Assembly: GCA_903994455.1 (NCBI GenBank) | Contig: CAJEXI010000026.1 | Location: 1 to 43,978 of the forward strand | Length of the DNA stretch: 43,978 bases | Direction: 5' to 3' | From: an uncultured Chlorobiaceae bacterium | GTDB lineage: Bacteria > Bacteroidota > Chlorobiia > Chlorobiales > Chlorobiaceae | Shown: positions 7,829 to 16,881 of the stretch, piece by piece | How the letters are laid out: every line of letters starts with the position of its first letter | Numbering within the stretch: position 1 is the first letter of the stretch | The notes under the pieces: generated by a model | Databases searched by the model: none | The model's input: the letters and a program-made list of their open reading frames with translations, nothing else | What the model was told of the DNA's origin: nothing | Made by a program: the position numbers and the translations under genes

Positions 7829-9058
7829 TCATTTGTATTGGGCAGAACCACAGCACCTTTTAAAGAGTTCGCCAAAACGCCCAACCCCGACGGTTAACGA
7901 TAAATGCTTTTGGTAATACTCCCGACTTCTCATGCCCATTGCCTCCCGTTCTGAAGAGCTCATTGCATATAATCGCAGTGCCGCCTCTGCGATAGCCCCA
8001 GGATTTTCAGATTCAGCAAGAACGCCACAACCGGCAATATTGACAAGATCAGCCGCATCGCCATCAACGGCCATAAGAATTGGTTTGCCGACAGCCATAT
8101 AGGCCTGGGTTTTTGAAGGAATGGTGATGGTAAACAACGGATCTTTTCGGAGGTGAACGAGCAGGGCATCGGCCTTGCCAAGAACAGCTCCTATTTCGGC
8201 CATTGGTATTGCCTGAAGAAACTGCACATTTCGTAATGCCTTATGCTTGGCAACCTCTTTCAGGCGATCCACCTCAACTCCCCCACCAATAAAGACAAAA
8301 CAGATTCTCTCCGTTTTGTTCTGAACAATCTCAGCCGCATCAAGCACTGCATCCAATGCCTGGGCCTTCCCCATATTTCCGGCAAAAACAATGGTAAAAG
8401 AGTCTGTACCGGGAAAATCCTGAGGCAACTCACCTGCCGGATTAACCATTGAGGCTTCATCACACCAGTTGTAAATCACGTCAACTTTTTGCTCAGGAAC
8501 CCCCCTCTCTACAAGCAGCTTCTTAAAGCCGGGAGAAAGAACCACGATATGATCGACCAGACTATAAACCATACCACACATCACCCCGACAATACCAAGG
8601 ATGCGAGGATTTGAGACCATTCCCGTCGCTCGAAGCGTATCAGGCCACATATCCTGAATATCGTACACCACGGGCACTCGCCGGAACAGCCGAATGAGGG
8701 AGGCGGCGATGCCAACAGTCAACGGTGGGTGGTAGGCATAGATGACATCCGGGCGTTTGGCCCCGAACACGCCATATATGAGTGCCGCCGCAGCAAAACT
8801 GATATAATTGACCATTCGCCCCACAGCACTCTGGTCATGGCTTGGATAGAGCGGAACGCGCGATATCTGAACACCTTCGATGACCTCTTGCTGGAGCAGC
8901 TTCATCTTGTATCCGGGATAAAGCTTGCCTCCGGGATAGTTTGGAAAACCGGTGACAACCTCCACATCAAAACCCTGCCTGACCAGCTCACGTGCAAACA
9001 CTAACCCTTTAAATGTTGGCTCCGGGTCAAACCACTGAGTCAACAATAAAACGCGCAA
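7829..9058 (-). CDS. GT4 glycosyltransferase, WbuB-like (probable L-FucNAc transferase)
   Basis: 409 residues, GT-B fold. The N-terminus RVLLLTQWFDPEPT and GFPNYPGGKLYPGY, and the central VYDIQDMWPDTL, are characteristic of WbuB-type transferases, which are found with fnlA, fnlB and fnlC and transfer N-acetyl-L-fucosamine. The C-terminal nucleotide-sugar half includes VFAGNMGKAQ and VGKPILMAVDGDA. The start codon is TTG at 9056-9058, preceded by AAGG at a suitable distance. It lies directly downstream of the three UDP-L-FucNAc synthesis genes, which supports the donor assignment. The acceptor is unknown. Confidence 0.85.
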   Translation of the reverse strand: MRVLLLTQWFDPEPTFKGLVFARELVRQGFDVEVVTGFPNYPGGKLYPGYKMKLLQQEVIEGVQISRVPLYPSHDQSAVGRMVNYISFAAAALIYGVFGAKRPDVIYAYHPPLTVGIAASLIRLFRRVPVVYDIQDMWPDTLRATGMVSNPRILGIVGVMCGMVYSLVDHIVVLSPGFKKLLVERGVPEQKVDVIYNWCDEASMVNPAGELPQDFPGTDSFTIVFAGNMGKAQALDAVLDAAEIVQNKTERICFVFIGGGVEVDRLKEVAKHKALRNVQFLQAIPMAEIGAVLGKADALLVHLRKDPLFTITIPSKTQAYMAVGKPILMAVDGDAADLVNIAGCGVLAESENPGAIAEAALRLYAMSSSEREAMGMRSREYYQKHLSLTVGVGRFGELFKRCCGSAQYK

Positions 9059-9068
9059 AGGAGACCTT

Positions 9069-10199
9069 TTAATACTTGCTCCATACCACCCGATTCACAT
9101 AATCGGTATAACTGTGTAGCAGCCGAACAACCTTGTCGGAAACATTCGGCATTGAGTAATCCTCAACCTGACGCAAACTTCGCTGCACACCACCATGCTG
9201 AGTCTCAAGAATTGCCAATGCCTGCATGACACGCTCAACCTCAAGGCCTGCCATCATAACACTGGCCTCCTCCATCCCTTCAGGACGCTCATGAGCCTCA
9301 CGAATATTGAGTGCGGGGAAATTCAAAATTGAGGACTCTTCGGTAATGGTGCCACTATCCGACAGCACTGCTTTGGCATGCATCTGCAGATGAACGTAAT
9401 CGCAAAATCCGAGTGGTTTCAGCAGCTCTATTTGAGGATGAAACACCACACCACTGGCATCAATCCGCTTGCGGGTTCTTGGATGGGTTGATACAATGAC
9501 CCGCTTGCCATACTCCTCTGCAAGTCGGTTCAGAATGGTGACAAGTTTCATGAAATTTCTCTCGGCATCAATGTTCTCTTCGCGATGGGCACTAACCACA
9601 AAGTAGTCGCCCTCAGCAAGAGCCAGGCGCTCAAGCACAGCAGAGCAATCAATCTTTGCTCGATAATGGGTCAGCACCTCAAACATGGGGCTTCCGGTCT
9701 TGATAATCCGGTCTGCAGGCAGCCCTTCGCGCAACAGGTATTCCCGGGCAATATCGCTGTAGGTCAGGTTGATATCTGCCGTATGGTCTACAATCCTGCG
9801 GTTGATCTCTTCCGGCACTCGCTGATCAAAACAGCGGTTACCTGCCTCCATGTGAAAAACAGGAATCTTGCGGCGCTTGGCTGGATAGACGGCAAGGCAA
9901 GAGTTGGTATCGCCAAGAATCAGAAGCGCATCAGGCTTTTCAACGGCCATCACGGCATCAGCTTTGGCTATAATCAACCCGACGGTTTCAGCCGCAGTGG
10001 AACCTGCGGCCTCGAGAAAATGAGAGGGCTTACGAATGCCAAGATCATCAAAAAAAATCTGGTTCAGCTCATAATCGTAGTTCTGCCCGGTATGCACCAG
10101 CAGATGTTCCGTATGCTCATCAAGCTTTGCGAGCACCCGCGAGAGACGGATAATCTCAGGGCGGGTACCAACAATGGTCATCACCTTCAACTTTTTCAT
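9069..10199 (-). CDS. fnlC: UDP-2-acetamido-2,6-dideoxy-L-talose 2-epimerase (UDP-L-FucNAc synthesis)
   Basis: 376 residues of the WecB-like UDP-HexNAc 2-epimerase family: [16 protein letters not shown] at the N-terminus, [28 protein letters not shown] and SAHREENID. The [12 protein letters not shown] version and its position after fnlB identify the FnlC/WbjD/CapG branch, which makes the last step to UDP-N-acetyl-L-fucosamine, rather than WecB itself. The ATG at 10197-10199 overlaps the fnlB stop by four bases. A cytoplasmic enzyme; its product is most likely used by the WbuB-like transferase immediately downstream. Confidence 0.9.
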   Translation of the reverse strand: MKKLKVMTIVGTRPEIIRLSRVLAKLDEHTEHLLVHTGQNYDYELNQIFFDDLGIRKPSHFLEAAGSTAAETVGLIIAKADAVMAVEKPDALLILGDTNSCLAVYPAKRRKIPVFHMEAGNRCFDQRVPEEINRRIVDHTADINLTYSDIAREYLLREGLPADRIIKTGSPMFEVLTHYRAKIDCSAVLERLALAEGDYFVVSAHREENIDAERNFMKLVTILNRLAEEYGKRVIVSTHPRTRKRIDASGVVFHPQIELLKPLGFCDYVHLQMHAKAVLSDSGTITEESSILNFPALNIREAHERPEGMEEASVMMAGLEVERVMQALAILETQHGGVQRSLRQVEDYSMPNVSDKVVRLLHSYTDYVNRVVWSKY

Positions 10200-11329
10200 A
10201 ACGTCACCTTCATTGCAATAGTGTCCGGCTGTTGACTGTCAAAAATCTCGTTGGCCCAGAGCATCACCACCATCTCATCCGTACCAATATTGGTAATATC
10301 GTGCGTCCAACCGGGAACGGTTTCTACCACCTCAGCCTTTTCTCCGCTGGTCAAAAGCTCATGCGTCTCACCGGTTTGCATGTGCCTGAACTTGAAGCGT
10401 GCTTGACCCCGAATGACCAAAAACTTCTCGGTCTTGGTATGATGATAGTGACCACCACGGGTAATGCCTGGCACTGCGGTAAAGTATGAAAACTGACCGC
10501 AATCTGGCGTTTTAAGCATCTCTACAAACACACCACGCGGGTCAGCATGCTGCGCCACGGTATAGGCAAACAACTCTGGTGGCAAATAGCTCACATAAGT
10601 GGCATAAAGCGCCCGCACCAATCCAGTGCCCACTCGCTCGGTCATCAGCGTGTTGCGACTCTCTTTAAAAAAATGGATTAAACGAGCAAGCTCACCCACT
10701 GTGGTGATGTACTGCGGTTCCACACTTGAAAAACCATCTGCATTCGCCATTGCATCTACGCCATCCATCAACTGCAAAAAACGTGTAATCACATCGTCCA
10801 CATAGACCAGCGTGACAGGCGCTGCCGGGTCATTCACCTGTATGGGTAATCCCCGTGCAATGTTGTGGCAAAACGTAGCGACCGCCGAGTTGTAGTTTGG
10901 CTTGCACCATTTGCCAAACACATTGGGCAGACGAAACACAGCCACAGGCACACCGTGCTCACGATGTAACGCAAACAAGGCATGTTCAGCATAGAGTTTG
11001 CTCGAACCGTAAGCGTTGTCCCGGTCAGCTTGGGTGGAGGATGTATAGACAATCGGAATCTTTTTGCCAGTAACTGCAGCCTCAGCGCCCACTGCCTGGC
11101 ACAACACCTTCGTCAAATCTACATTACCTGATACAAACTCTGCAGGGTCTTGCGGACGGTTAACTCCAGCCAGATGAAACACAAAGTCCACCCCGTGCAA
11201 CAGCTCCGGCAAATTGGCTACATCTTGGCCACGAGTAAAGCACACTACCTGCACATCTTTGCGCTCGGCCAAGTGCAACTGCAAGTTTTTGCCGATAAAT
11301 CCGTCGGAACCGGTGATCAATACTTTCAT
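10196..11329 (-). CDS. fnlB: bifunctional C3-epimerase/C4-reductase with cupin domain (UDP-L-FucNAc synthesis)
   Basis: About 377 residues. The N-terminal half is an SDR fold beginning [15 protein letters not shown], with FHLAGVNRP. The C-terminal third is a cupin: [16 protein letters not shown], then WTHDITNIG, as in CapF/WbjC/FnlB, where the cupin metal site carries out C3 epimerisation and the SDR part reduces C4. The start at 11329 is the conserved N-terminus; an upstream in-frame TTG exists but adds unrelated residues. It overlaps fnlC by four bases. About 180 bases separate it from fnlA, with no recognisable gene between. Confidence 0.92.
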   Translation of the reverse strand: MKVLITGSDGFIGKNLQLHLAERKDVQVVCFTRGQDVANLPELLHGVDFVFHLAGVNRPQDPAEFVSGNVDLTKVLCQAVGAEAAVTGKKIPIVYTSSTQADRDNAYGSSKLYAEHALFALHREHGVPVAVFRLPNVFGKWCKPNYNSAVATFCHNIARGLPIQVNDPAAPVTLVYVDDVITRFLQLMDGVDAMANADGFSSVEPQYITTVGELARLIHFFKESRNTLMTERVGTGLVRALYATYVSYLPPELFAYTVAQHADPRGVFVEMLKTPDCGQFSYFTAVPGITRGGHYHHTKTEKFLVIRGQARFKFRHMQTGETHELLTSGEKAEVVETVPGWTHDITNIGTDEMVVMLWANEIFDSQQPDTIAMKVTL

Positions 11330-11510
11330 TCCATCAACATCCAGCAGGGTGGTGTTCTGTGAGTTATCTTCTTGGGCTTGCAATATTTTTCGCCATCTCT
11401 TTCAATACATCGACGCTTATTCCCGCAGTCTCTGCTGCTTCTTCTCTACCCGTGCTTTTCTCAAGCAACCTTTTGGCTCATTTAATGATGAGTTTTGAAT
11501 CTCAGAGTCT

Positions 11511-12533
11511 TTAAACGGTAATTTGTTTTCCATTTAAAGCATCCTGAACGCAATCAAGCTTCAGGAGCAGCTCGCACATCCCCTCCACATCAACTCGTGC
11601 CGTATTGTGTGAATTATAATCCTCCTTGAGTGAGACCTCTTCACGACCTTCACTGAAGAATGCTGCGTAATTTAAATCGCGGTTGTCAGCAGGCACCCGG
11701 TAATATCCCCCAAGGTCGTGAGCAACCGCCAGCTCTTCACGGGTCAAAAGGCTTTCATAAAGTTTTTCACCATGTCTGGTGCCGATGATGGTAACAGGAA
11801 CGTCGGCCTTGAGCAGTTTCTTCAACGCCAGCGCCAGTGTTTCAATGGTGGCACTTGGAGCCTTCTGCACAAACGTATCGCCCGGCTGGCCATGGGTAAA
11901 AGCATAGAGCACCAGATCAACCGCATCGTCTATGGTCATCATGAAACGGGTCATGTTGGGATCCGTGATGGTCAAAGGCTTACCCTCCTGGATGTGCTTG
12001 AGGAAGAGAGGGATAACCGAGCCTCGGCTTGCCATGACGTTGCCATACCGTGTCACATTGATGACGGTACGATGGCTCGAAACGCGTGACTGTGCTACCG
12101 CAATTTTCTCCATCATCGCTTTTGAAATACCCATGGCGTTGATCGGATAGACCGCCTTATCCGTGCTGAGCACAACAACTCTCTTTACTCCCGCAGCCGT
12201 AGCTTGGGTCAGCACGTTATGCGTACCCATAGCATTTGTACGGAGCGCTTCAACAGGAAAAAACTCACACGAAGGAACCTGCTTCAAAGCCGCCGCATGA
12301 AAGATAAAATCGACCCCTTCCATGGCATCGCGCACACTATCCGCATTACGTACGTCACCGATATAAAACTTGAGCTTGGAGTTGGCATACTCCTTGCGCA
12401 TATCATCCTGTTTCTTCTCATCGCGGCTGAATACACGGATTTCAGCGATGTCAGTCTGGAGAAAACGACGGAGGACTGCATTCCCGAAGGTGCCGGTGCC
12501 ACCTGTGATGAGAAGTGTTTTATTTTTGAACAT
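11511..12533 (-). CDS. fnlA: UDP-GlcNAc 4,6-dehydratase/5-epimerase (UDP-L-FucNAc synthesis)
   Basis: 340 residues. The cofactor motif GGTGTFG lies near residues 10-16, followed by FSRDEKKQ and AALKQVPSCEFFP, and the active site is SKAMMEK, replacing the SDR Tyr with Met as in FlaA1/PseB/CapE relatives. FnlA/WbjB/CapE converts UDP-GlcNAc to a 4-keto-6-deoxy-L-arabino sugar nucleotide, the first step to UDP-L-FucNAc. PseB makes the same intermediate in pseudaminic-acid synthesis. As pseB is destroyed in this window (40211-40360), this enzyme may feed both pathways. Confidence 0.92.
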   Translation of the reverse strand: MFKNKTLLITGGTGTFGNAVLRRFLQTDIAEIRVFSRDEKKQDDMRKEYANSKLKFYIGDVRNADSVRDAMEGVDFIFHAAALKQVPSCEFFPVEALRTNAMGTHNVLTQATAAGVKRVVVLSTDKAVYPINAMGISKAMMEKIAVAQSRVSSHRTVINVTRYGNVMASRGSVIPLFLKHIQEGKPLTITDPNMTRFMMTIDDAVDLVLYAFTHGQPGDTFVQKAPSATIETLALALKKLLKADVPVTIIGTRHGEKLYESLLTREELAVAHDLGGYYRVPADNRDLNYAAFFSEGREEVSLKEDYNSHNTARVDVEGMCELLLKLDCVQDALNGKQITV

Positions 12534-12626
12534 ATACGACTATTACAGTAAGATTAAAACGCCAATGAAGTGGGAGGTATAAGGATTGAGCAAAAAAATG
12601 AATATCATTGAGAGCTTATTCCGTTT

Positions 12627-13193
12627 TTATATAGCACTACAATAAAATCCCCGTTTTGGAGGTTTTGCAAGCATACTATCATGCAACTGGCGGTCTTGAA
12701 TATTTTGAAATCTTACTCCTATTTTTTTTGCTGGTATACCACCATGTATTTCATAGGCAGGTATATCTTTAGTAACAACTGCTCCTGCGGCTACAATGGC
12801 ACCACGACATATTCTGACACCAGCCATAAGAGTTGCACCATATCCAATCCATGAATCATCTTCAATGAACGTAGAAGGCATTTCTGGCCGTCCCGAGAAA
12901 ATCATAGGCGTTCCAGGAATGGTAAATATATGATCTCCCCCAACAACCGTTACGCCGGGAGCAAACATTACATAATGCCCTATGTGTACTTTTGGTCCTA
13001 TCATACATCGCGGACCGATATAACCATATTTTCCAGTTATCAAATCATTACTTATATGACATCCTGAGGCAATGTAAAATGTGGAATCAACATATCTCAA
13101 CCCATACTTGAGGCGCCGAAACCACATCTTTACCAAACGTAAAGCATGATATTGTTTAGAATTTGTTGGTAATATTATTTGTATTGGGTTCAT
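12627..13193 (-). CDS. hexapeptide-repeat acetyltransferase (WbbJ/LbH family)
   Basis: 188 residues with left-handed beta-helix repeats from about residue 45 (ISNDLITGKYGYIGPRCMIG) to 160, including GDHIF and IEDDSWIGYGATLMAGVRI, IVAAGAVVTKDIP and GGIPAKKIG. These features match sugar O-acetyltransferases of the CysE/LacA/NodL/WbbJ group. The active His is probably the one in GGDHIF. The gene starts inside the end of the upstream glycosyltransferase (38-base overlap), so they are likely co-translated. It probably acetylates the growing or lipid-linked glycan; the position is unknown. Confidence 0.82.
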   Translation of the reverse strand: MNPIQIILPTNSKQYHALRLVKMWFRRLKYGLRYVDSTFYIASGCHISNDLITGKYGYIGPRCMIGPKVHIGHYVMFAPGVTVVGGDHIFTIPGTPMIFSGRPEMPSTFIEDDSWIGYGATLMAGVRICRGAIVAAGAVVTKDIPAYEIHGGIPAKKIGVRFQNIQDRQLHDSMLAKPPKRGFYCSAI

Positions 13194-14382
13194 TTTTACG
13201 AAAACGTGTTAATGGTGACTGCTGAAGAGAATATTCTAATGCGCATACAAGTCCCTCCACGGGATCTCTACTCTTTCGCCAAAGAGTTAACATCTCTTTT
13301 GAGGCGCTTTTGTAAGCGCAAAGGTTTGTCTCATCAGTCACATCCAATAGAGCATCAACAAGCAATTTAAGATCACCTGCTTTGAAAAAACAACCATTTT
13401 TCTTATCACAAAGCAACTCAGCGGCTGCACCAACAACATCAGAGCAAACCAAAGCCAAACCAGCGTACGCTGCTTCATTCACCACAAGGGCCCATGGTTC
13501 AAAATCGGAGGGTAGCACCAGCACATCTGCCAGCTTGTAGAGAGAAAACATGCGCTCTTGAGAACTGATGAACCCAGTCCACTGTACTCGTTGATGTAAC
13601 CAATCTGGAACACTCAACTTAAGTTCTTCTTCTAGTAGCCCACCACCAGCAATCAGTAAATCCCACTCAGGCCTCTGCTCAGCAATTTTAACGAACGCGT
13701 CAATCAGCAGGTCAACCCTTTTGATCGCAACCAGTCTCCCGGAAAATAAAACACGACGACGACCGGGCTCAAGCTTGAACTCCGTGATCAAAGAGTTTAC
13801 TAATTCCGGCGAAATCTTCTCAAACGAAGAATAATCTGGTTCAACAGGTACAAAAAAGATCTGTTCTGGACGAGCACCATACTTCTGAAAATATTTTGCA
13901 CCAAGAGAACCACAAGGAAGAAGCGCGCTGCACTTAGAAACTACGCGGGTCACGACGAGTGACTTAATCCATGCCTTGAGACCTATATTTTTATCTCCAA
14001 GTATATTACTATCGCCCAAAAGTAAACAGGGCAAACCAATTTTACTACACCATTCGATGAGCAAGAGGTGGGGAATATTACTGTAACCGAGAACAACCAC
14101 AACCGTCGGACAGGATTTTTTTATTTCTTGCACCAACTGCATATATCGAGTCAAACCATCATAAACACCAGTACGGTCTGTTGCTTCCTCACCCTTCCCA
14201 AGTATTATTGCGTTAATTGCAGGTGGAAGAGATATTTTCCAATGACCCATACTGAATTCATAAGTATATATTGTCCGCAACCTGAATTCATGAAGCTCCT
14301 CTGCTACCCTCCTTAGAAAGTGCATACCATAGGGGGTTATGCCATTACTGACGATAACCATTGTCGGCTTTATAGAATGCAA
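13156..14382 (-). CDS. GT4 family glycosyltransferase
   Basis: 408 residues. The C-terminal half has the GT4 layout: RVLFSGRLVAIKRVDLLIDAF, AGGGLLEEEL, then PSDFEPWALVVNE, the E-x7-E nucleotide-sugar motif. The first codon is TTG at 14380-14382 with AGGA upstream; an ATG at 14359-14361 is an alternative. It is followed by an overlapping acetyltransferase gene. Retaining sugar transfer from a nucleotide-sugar donor is expected, but neither donor nor acceptor can be assigned. Confidence 0.85.
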   Translation of the reverse strand: MHSIKPTMVIVSNGITPYGMHFLRRVAEELHEFRLRTIYTYEFSMGHWKISLPPAINAIILGKGEEATDRTGVYDGLTRYMQLVQEIKKSCPTVVVVLGYSNIPHLLLIEWCSKIGLPCLLLGDSNILGDKNIGLKAWIKSLVVTRVVSKCSALLPCGSLGAKYFQKYGARPEQIFFVPVEPDYSSFEKISPELVNSLITEFKLEPGRRRVLFSGRLVAIKRVDLLIDAFVKIAEQRPEWDLLIAGGGLLEEELKLSVPDWLHQRVQWTGFISSQERMFSLYKLADVLVLPSDFEPWALVVNEAAYAGLALVCSDVVGAAAELLCDKKNGCFFKAGDLKLLVDALLDVTDETNLCAYKSASKEMLTLWRKSRDPVEGLVCALEYSLQQSPLTRFRKNEPNTNNITNKF

Positions 14383-14431
14383 ACTTTATAATCCTACCTT
14401 ATTCGTTGATTCAGGGAGCTAATACTTATCA

Positions 14432-15754
14432 TCAATTTACAACCGAAGAAAGTCTTCGATGGAAGTGTTGTTGTCCCGTATATAAATCGTGATGACGATG
14501 GATACACTTTTCAGCGTTAGCACGTAACTGCTGTATCCATTCTTCTTCCATGAACATCTCAACGATGATATCCCTCAGCATTAAGGTACTACGTTCAGTG
14601 ATAACACAACCCCAGCCTGCAGTTTTTGCATAATCAACAGTCCCGCTGCAGGGTGGACCGTAAACCAATATTGGCTTACCACTCAACATGTAAAGATGTG
14701 CTTTGCTTGAGATTGCGTATTCAATCAACTCTGGTGCGACACTAAAAGACTCTGGAAGAAATAATATTGATGCTGTAGAAAGAATTCTTGGTAAGTTATC
14801 ATGAGAGGGTAAGGGAAGAAACACAACCTCCGATGCGTCAAGAAGTTCTTTTGGCAAATCTTTTGGTAAACCAGAACAGTAAACATCAATCTGAATCTTT
14901 AGATTGATGTTCAAAAGCAATCTAACAGCAACAAGGAGGTCTTGAAGAGCCTCGTAGCGACGTAATGCAAGACTACCAGTATAAACAATGCGGTACTGCT
15001 TGGAATCAAATGCAAGATCGGTTTTGACATCATAATTCACCAAGAATCGCTGTGGATCATCTAAATGGTAGGTAACGTCAAAATCTTCACCATACCTGCT
15101 TTCATACAGGCGTTGCATCTTCTCTCCAAATGCCATTCGAAGAGATGCTTTTGATATTAATTGCTGTGTACTTCGGCGGAGAAACCAACTCATAGGAAAA
15201 CCTTTGCACGTATAACTTGGCCAATCATCTGTTGTCTGATAACATATCGGAATTTTGAATCTCTGGGCAATAAGCATTGGAAGCGAGATAAACCCTAAAG
15301 AGTAGCCTTGGCAATAAATTATGTCTGGTTTAAATTCTTTAACAAACTTTTCAATTTGGGTTGATAGACGCACACGGAATATCATTTCCCATAACCCATA
15401 CCTAATTAGCCAGTCACCAAAACGCTTATTGATAAAATCAAACACTTTACGAAATCGATTATTCGATCTCGCAGAGTCATGTTCTTGAACAGTATTCATA
15501 ACAACCATATCAAAAACGCCAGCCCTCATTCGATGGAACAGAGCGCCAAAATATCTATCAGAGCATTGCAAACGATAGTATTGGCCACAGAATTCACCCT
15601 GTCCATCAGGATCTGCTGAAGCATGAATCTGTGCTAAATTATTTTTTGGCCATTCCCCAAACTGCATCCGAATCAAAAGATTGCATGGATCTGCTGCTTT
15701 AATTTTTGACATCATCACAATCAAGACACGAGGATAATAACTTATTTGAACCAT
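14432..15754 (-). CDS. glycosyltransferase-like protein (GT-B)
   Basis: 440 residues. Weakly conserved GT-B protein: an N-terminal acceptor half with PDIIYCQGYSLGF and YQTTDDWPSYTCKGF, and a donor half with YRIVYTGSLALRRYEALQDLL and FLPESFSVAPELIEY, GKPILVYGPP. The GTGSL and GKPIL features resemble GT4 enzymes, but the classical E-x7-E motif is not clean. It lies between a GT4 gene and the EpsG-like membrane protein. Likely a sugar transferase of the same glycan; specificity unknown. Confidence 0.75.
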   Translation of the reverse strand: MVQISYYPRVLIVMMSKIKAADPCNLLIRMQFGEWPKNNLAQIHASADPDGQGEFCGQYYRLQCSDRYFGALFHRMRAGVFDMVVMNTVQEHDSARSNNRFRKVFDFINKRFGDWLIRYGLWEMIFRVRLSTQIEKFVKEFKPDIIYCQGYSLGFISLPMLIAQRFKIPICYQTTDDWPSYTCKGFPMSWFLRRSTQQLISKASLRMAFGEKMQRLYESRYGEDFDVTYHLDDPQRFLVNYDVKTDLAFDSKQYRIVYTGSLALRRYEALQDLLVAVRLLLNINLKIQIDVYCSGLPKDLPKELLDASEVVFLPLPSHDNLPRILSTASILFLPESFSVAPELIEYAISSKAHLYMLSGKPILVYGPPCSGTVDYAKTAGWGCVITERSTLMLRDIIVEMFMEEEWIQQLRANAEKCIHRHHDLYTGQQHFHRRLSSVVN

Positions 15755-15821
15755 GAAGCTATATAGCGACGATAATAAAGATTTTAAGATGTAGAGATAA
15801 AAAATAGTAAAATTATATTAC

Positions 15822-16880
15822 TTACCAATATTTTTGCGGAGCATTAATTATTGTTTTATATTCGGCAAAAGATATATTAGAAATATCTAATGCAATAAAA
15901 TTATAAAATAAATAAAGGATAAATAATAAATAAACTATTAGCAATAAATTTCTTGTATAATTATCATGAATGGTTGAAGCTATAATCGGGAATACAGCAA
16001 TTAAAGATGGCTCTAAATACATCTTTACTCGTGAAATTAAAGACACAATAAATCCTAATGGTAAAAAAAAATAACTGATAATTATAATTTTAAAAAACAA
16101 CATACTTTCACGATCCTGAAACTTAGTATAGTATAAAATGAGAATAAATATTGCAATACTAAACAATAGCCCAATACCACTATCAAGCAAAATACCACCT
16201 TCATATATCGAATACTTTTGAAAATAAAAATTAACAAAAGAGATAAGATATGGACTAATAATTTGTGATGAAAAAAGAAAAAAAGAAAAAAAGAAAAAAA
16301 GAATTACTAGTTTAATATCAGTTATGCGCCAATCAAAAACAAAAATAAAATACAGGGGCAATAAAATAAGGGCGCTTTGATGAAATGAGGAGGCAATTAA
16401 AATGGATATTGTATAACGAAAAATATCTTTCTTAAAAAGATAATCAATAGAATAAATAAATATTGCAATTGCAACTGACTGTCGCATTGCAGAAGAATGC
16501 ACGAGCATAAAAGATGGATTAACTACATACAAGAAAACAGCCAGCCAGTAATATGGTGCCTGCACATAACGAATTATAAATCGATAATAAATAAAACAAT
16601 TGAATGCAGCCAAAGCAATCACCATGGGGAAAAAACCCAACGGCTTAAACAGAAGATTTAATAATTGCCAACCAAACTCTACATTAGAATCAAAATCAAG
16701 ATATTCTATATCAGCAAACATGTAAAGATATGACATGTAATCATTACCAAAATCAAAACGCAGCGCTAAAAAAAGAAATATAAGAACGAAAGAAAGCATA
16801 AGCCAAAAATCTGACTTTTCTTTAGATGCCTTAACCGCAAAAAGGACAATGAAAAAATAAAATAGTACTATAATAATCAT
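15822..16880 (-). CDS. EpsG/Wzy-like polysaccharide polymerase, membrane protein
   Basis: 352 residues with about ten hydrophobic segments. EpsG-family signatures are present: RFDFGNDYMSYLY near residue 62, SSAMRQSVAIAIF near 125 and SSFHQSALILLP near 165. EpsG proteins are thought to polymerise or assemble repeat units in the membrane. The gene is very AT-rich compared with the fnl genes. It contains an 8-base tandem repeat (16270-16301) that encodes a Phe-rich membrane segment. It sits two bases from the radical SAM gene upstream. No Wzx flippase is seen in the window; the exporter present is an ABC type. Confidence 0.8.
   Translation of the reverse strand: MIIIVLFYFFIVLFAVKASKEKSDFWLMLSFVLIFLFLALRFDFGNDYMSYLYMFADIEYLDFDSNVEFGWQLLNLLFKPLGFFPMVIALAAFNCFIYYRFIIRYVQAPYYWLAVFLYVVNPSFMLVHSSAMRQSVAIAIFIYSIDYLFKKDIFRYTISILIASSFHQSALILLPLYFIFVFDWRITDIKLVILFFFFSFFLFSSQIISPYLISFVNFYFQKYSIYEGGILLDSGIGLLFSIAIFILILYYTKFQDRESMLFFKIIIISYFFLPLGFIVSLISRVKMYLEPSLIAVFPIIASTIHDNYTRNLLLIVYLLFILYLFYNFIALDISNISFAEYKTIINAPQKYW
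16270..16301. repeat. 8-base tandem repeat (GAAAAAAA) inside the polymerase-like gene
   Basis: On the plus strand the sequence is G A6, then three perfect units of G A7, then G. On the coding strand this is TTTTTTTC repeated, read as Phe and Leu/Ser in a membrane segment. Because eight is not a multiple of three, gain or loss of one unit would shift the frame of the EpsG-like gene. The A7 runs could also slip by single bases. Confidence 0.9.
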
Positions 16881-16881
16881 A

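Noticed and set aside
9585..10235. A 216-codon plus-strand frame opposite fnlC
   Set aside because: Entirely antisense to a gene with clear family signatures; no independent evidence.
11330..11510. Possible small gene or 5' extension between fnlA and fnlB
   Set aside because: The frame upstream of the fnlB ATG begins with TTG and encodes no conserved residues; short peptides there have stops in all frames.
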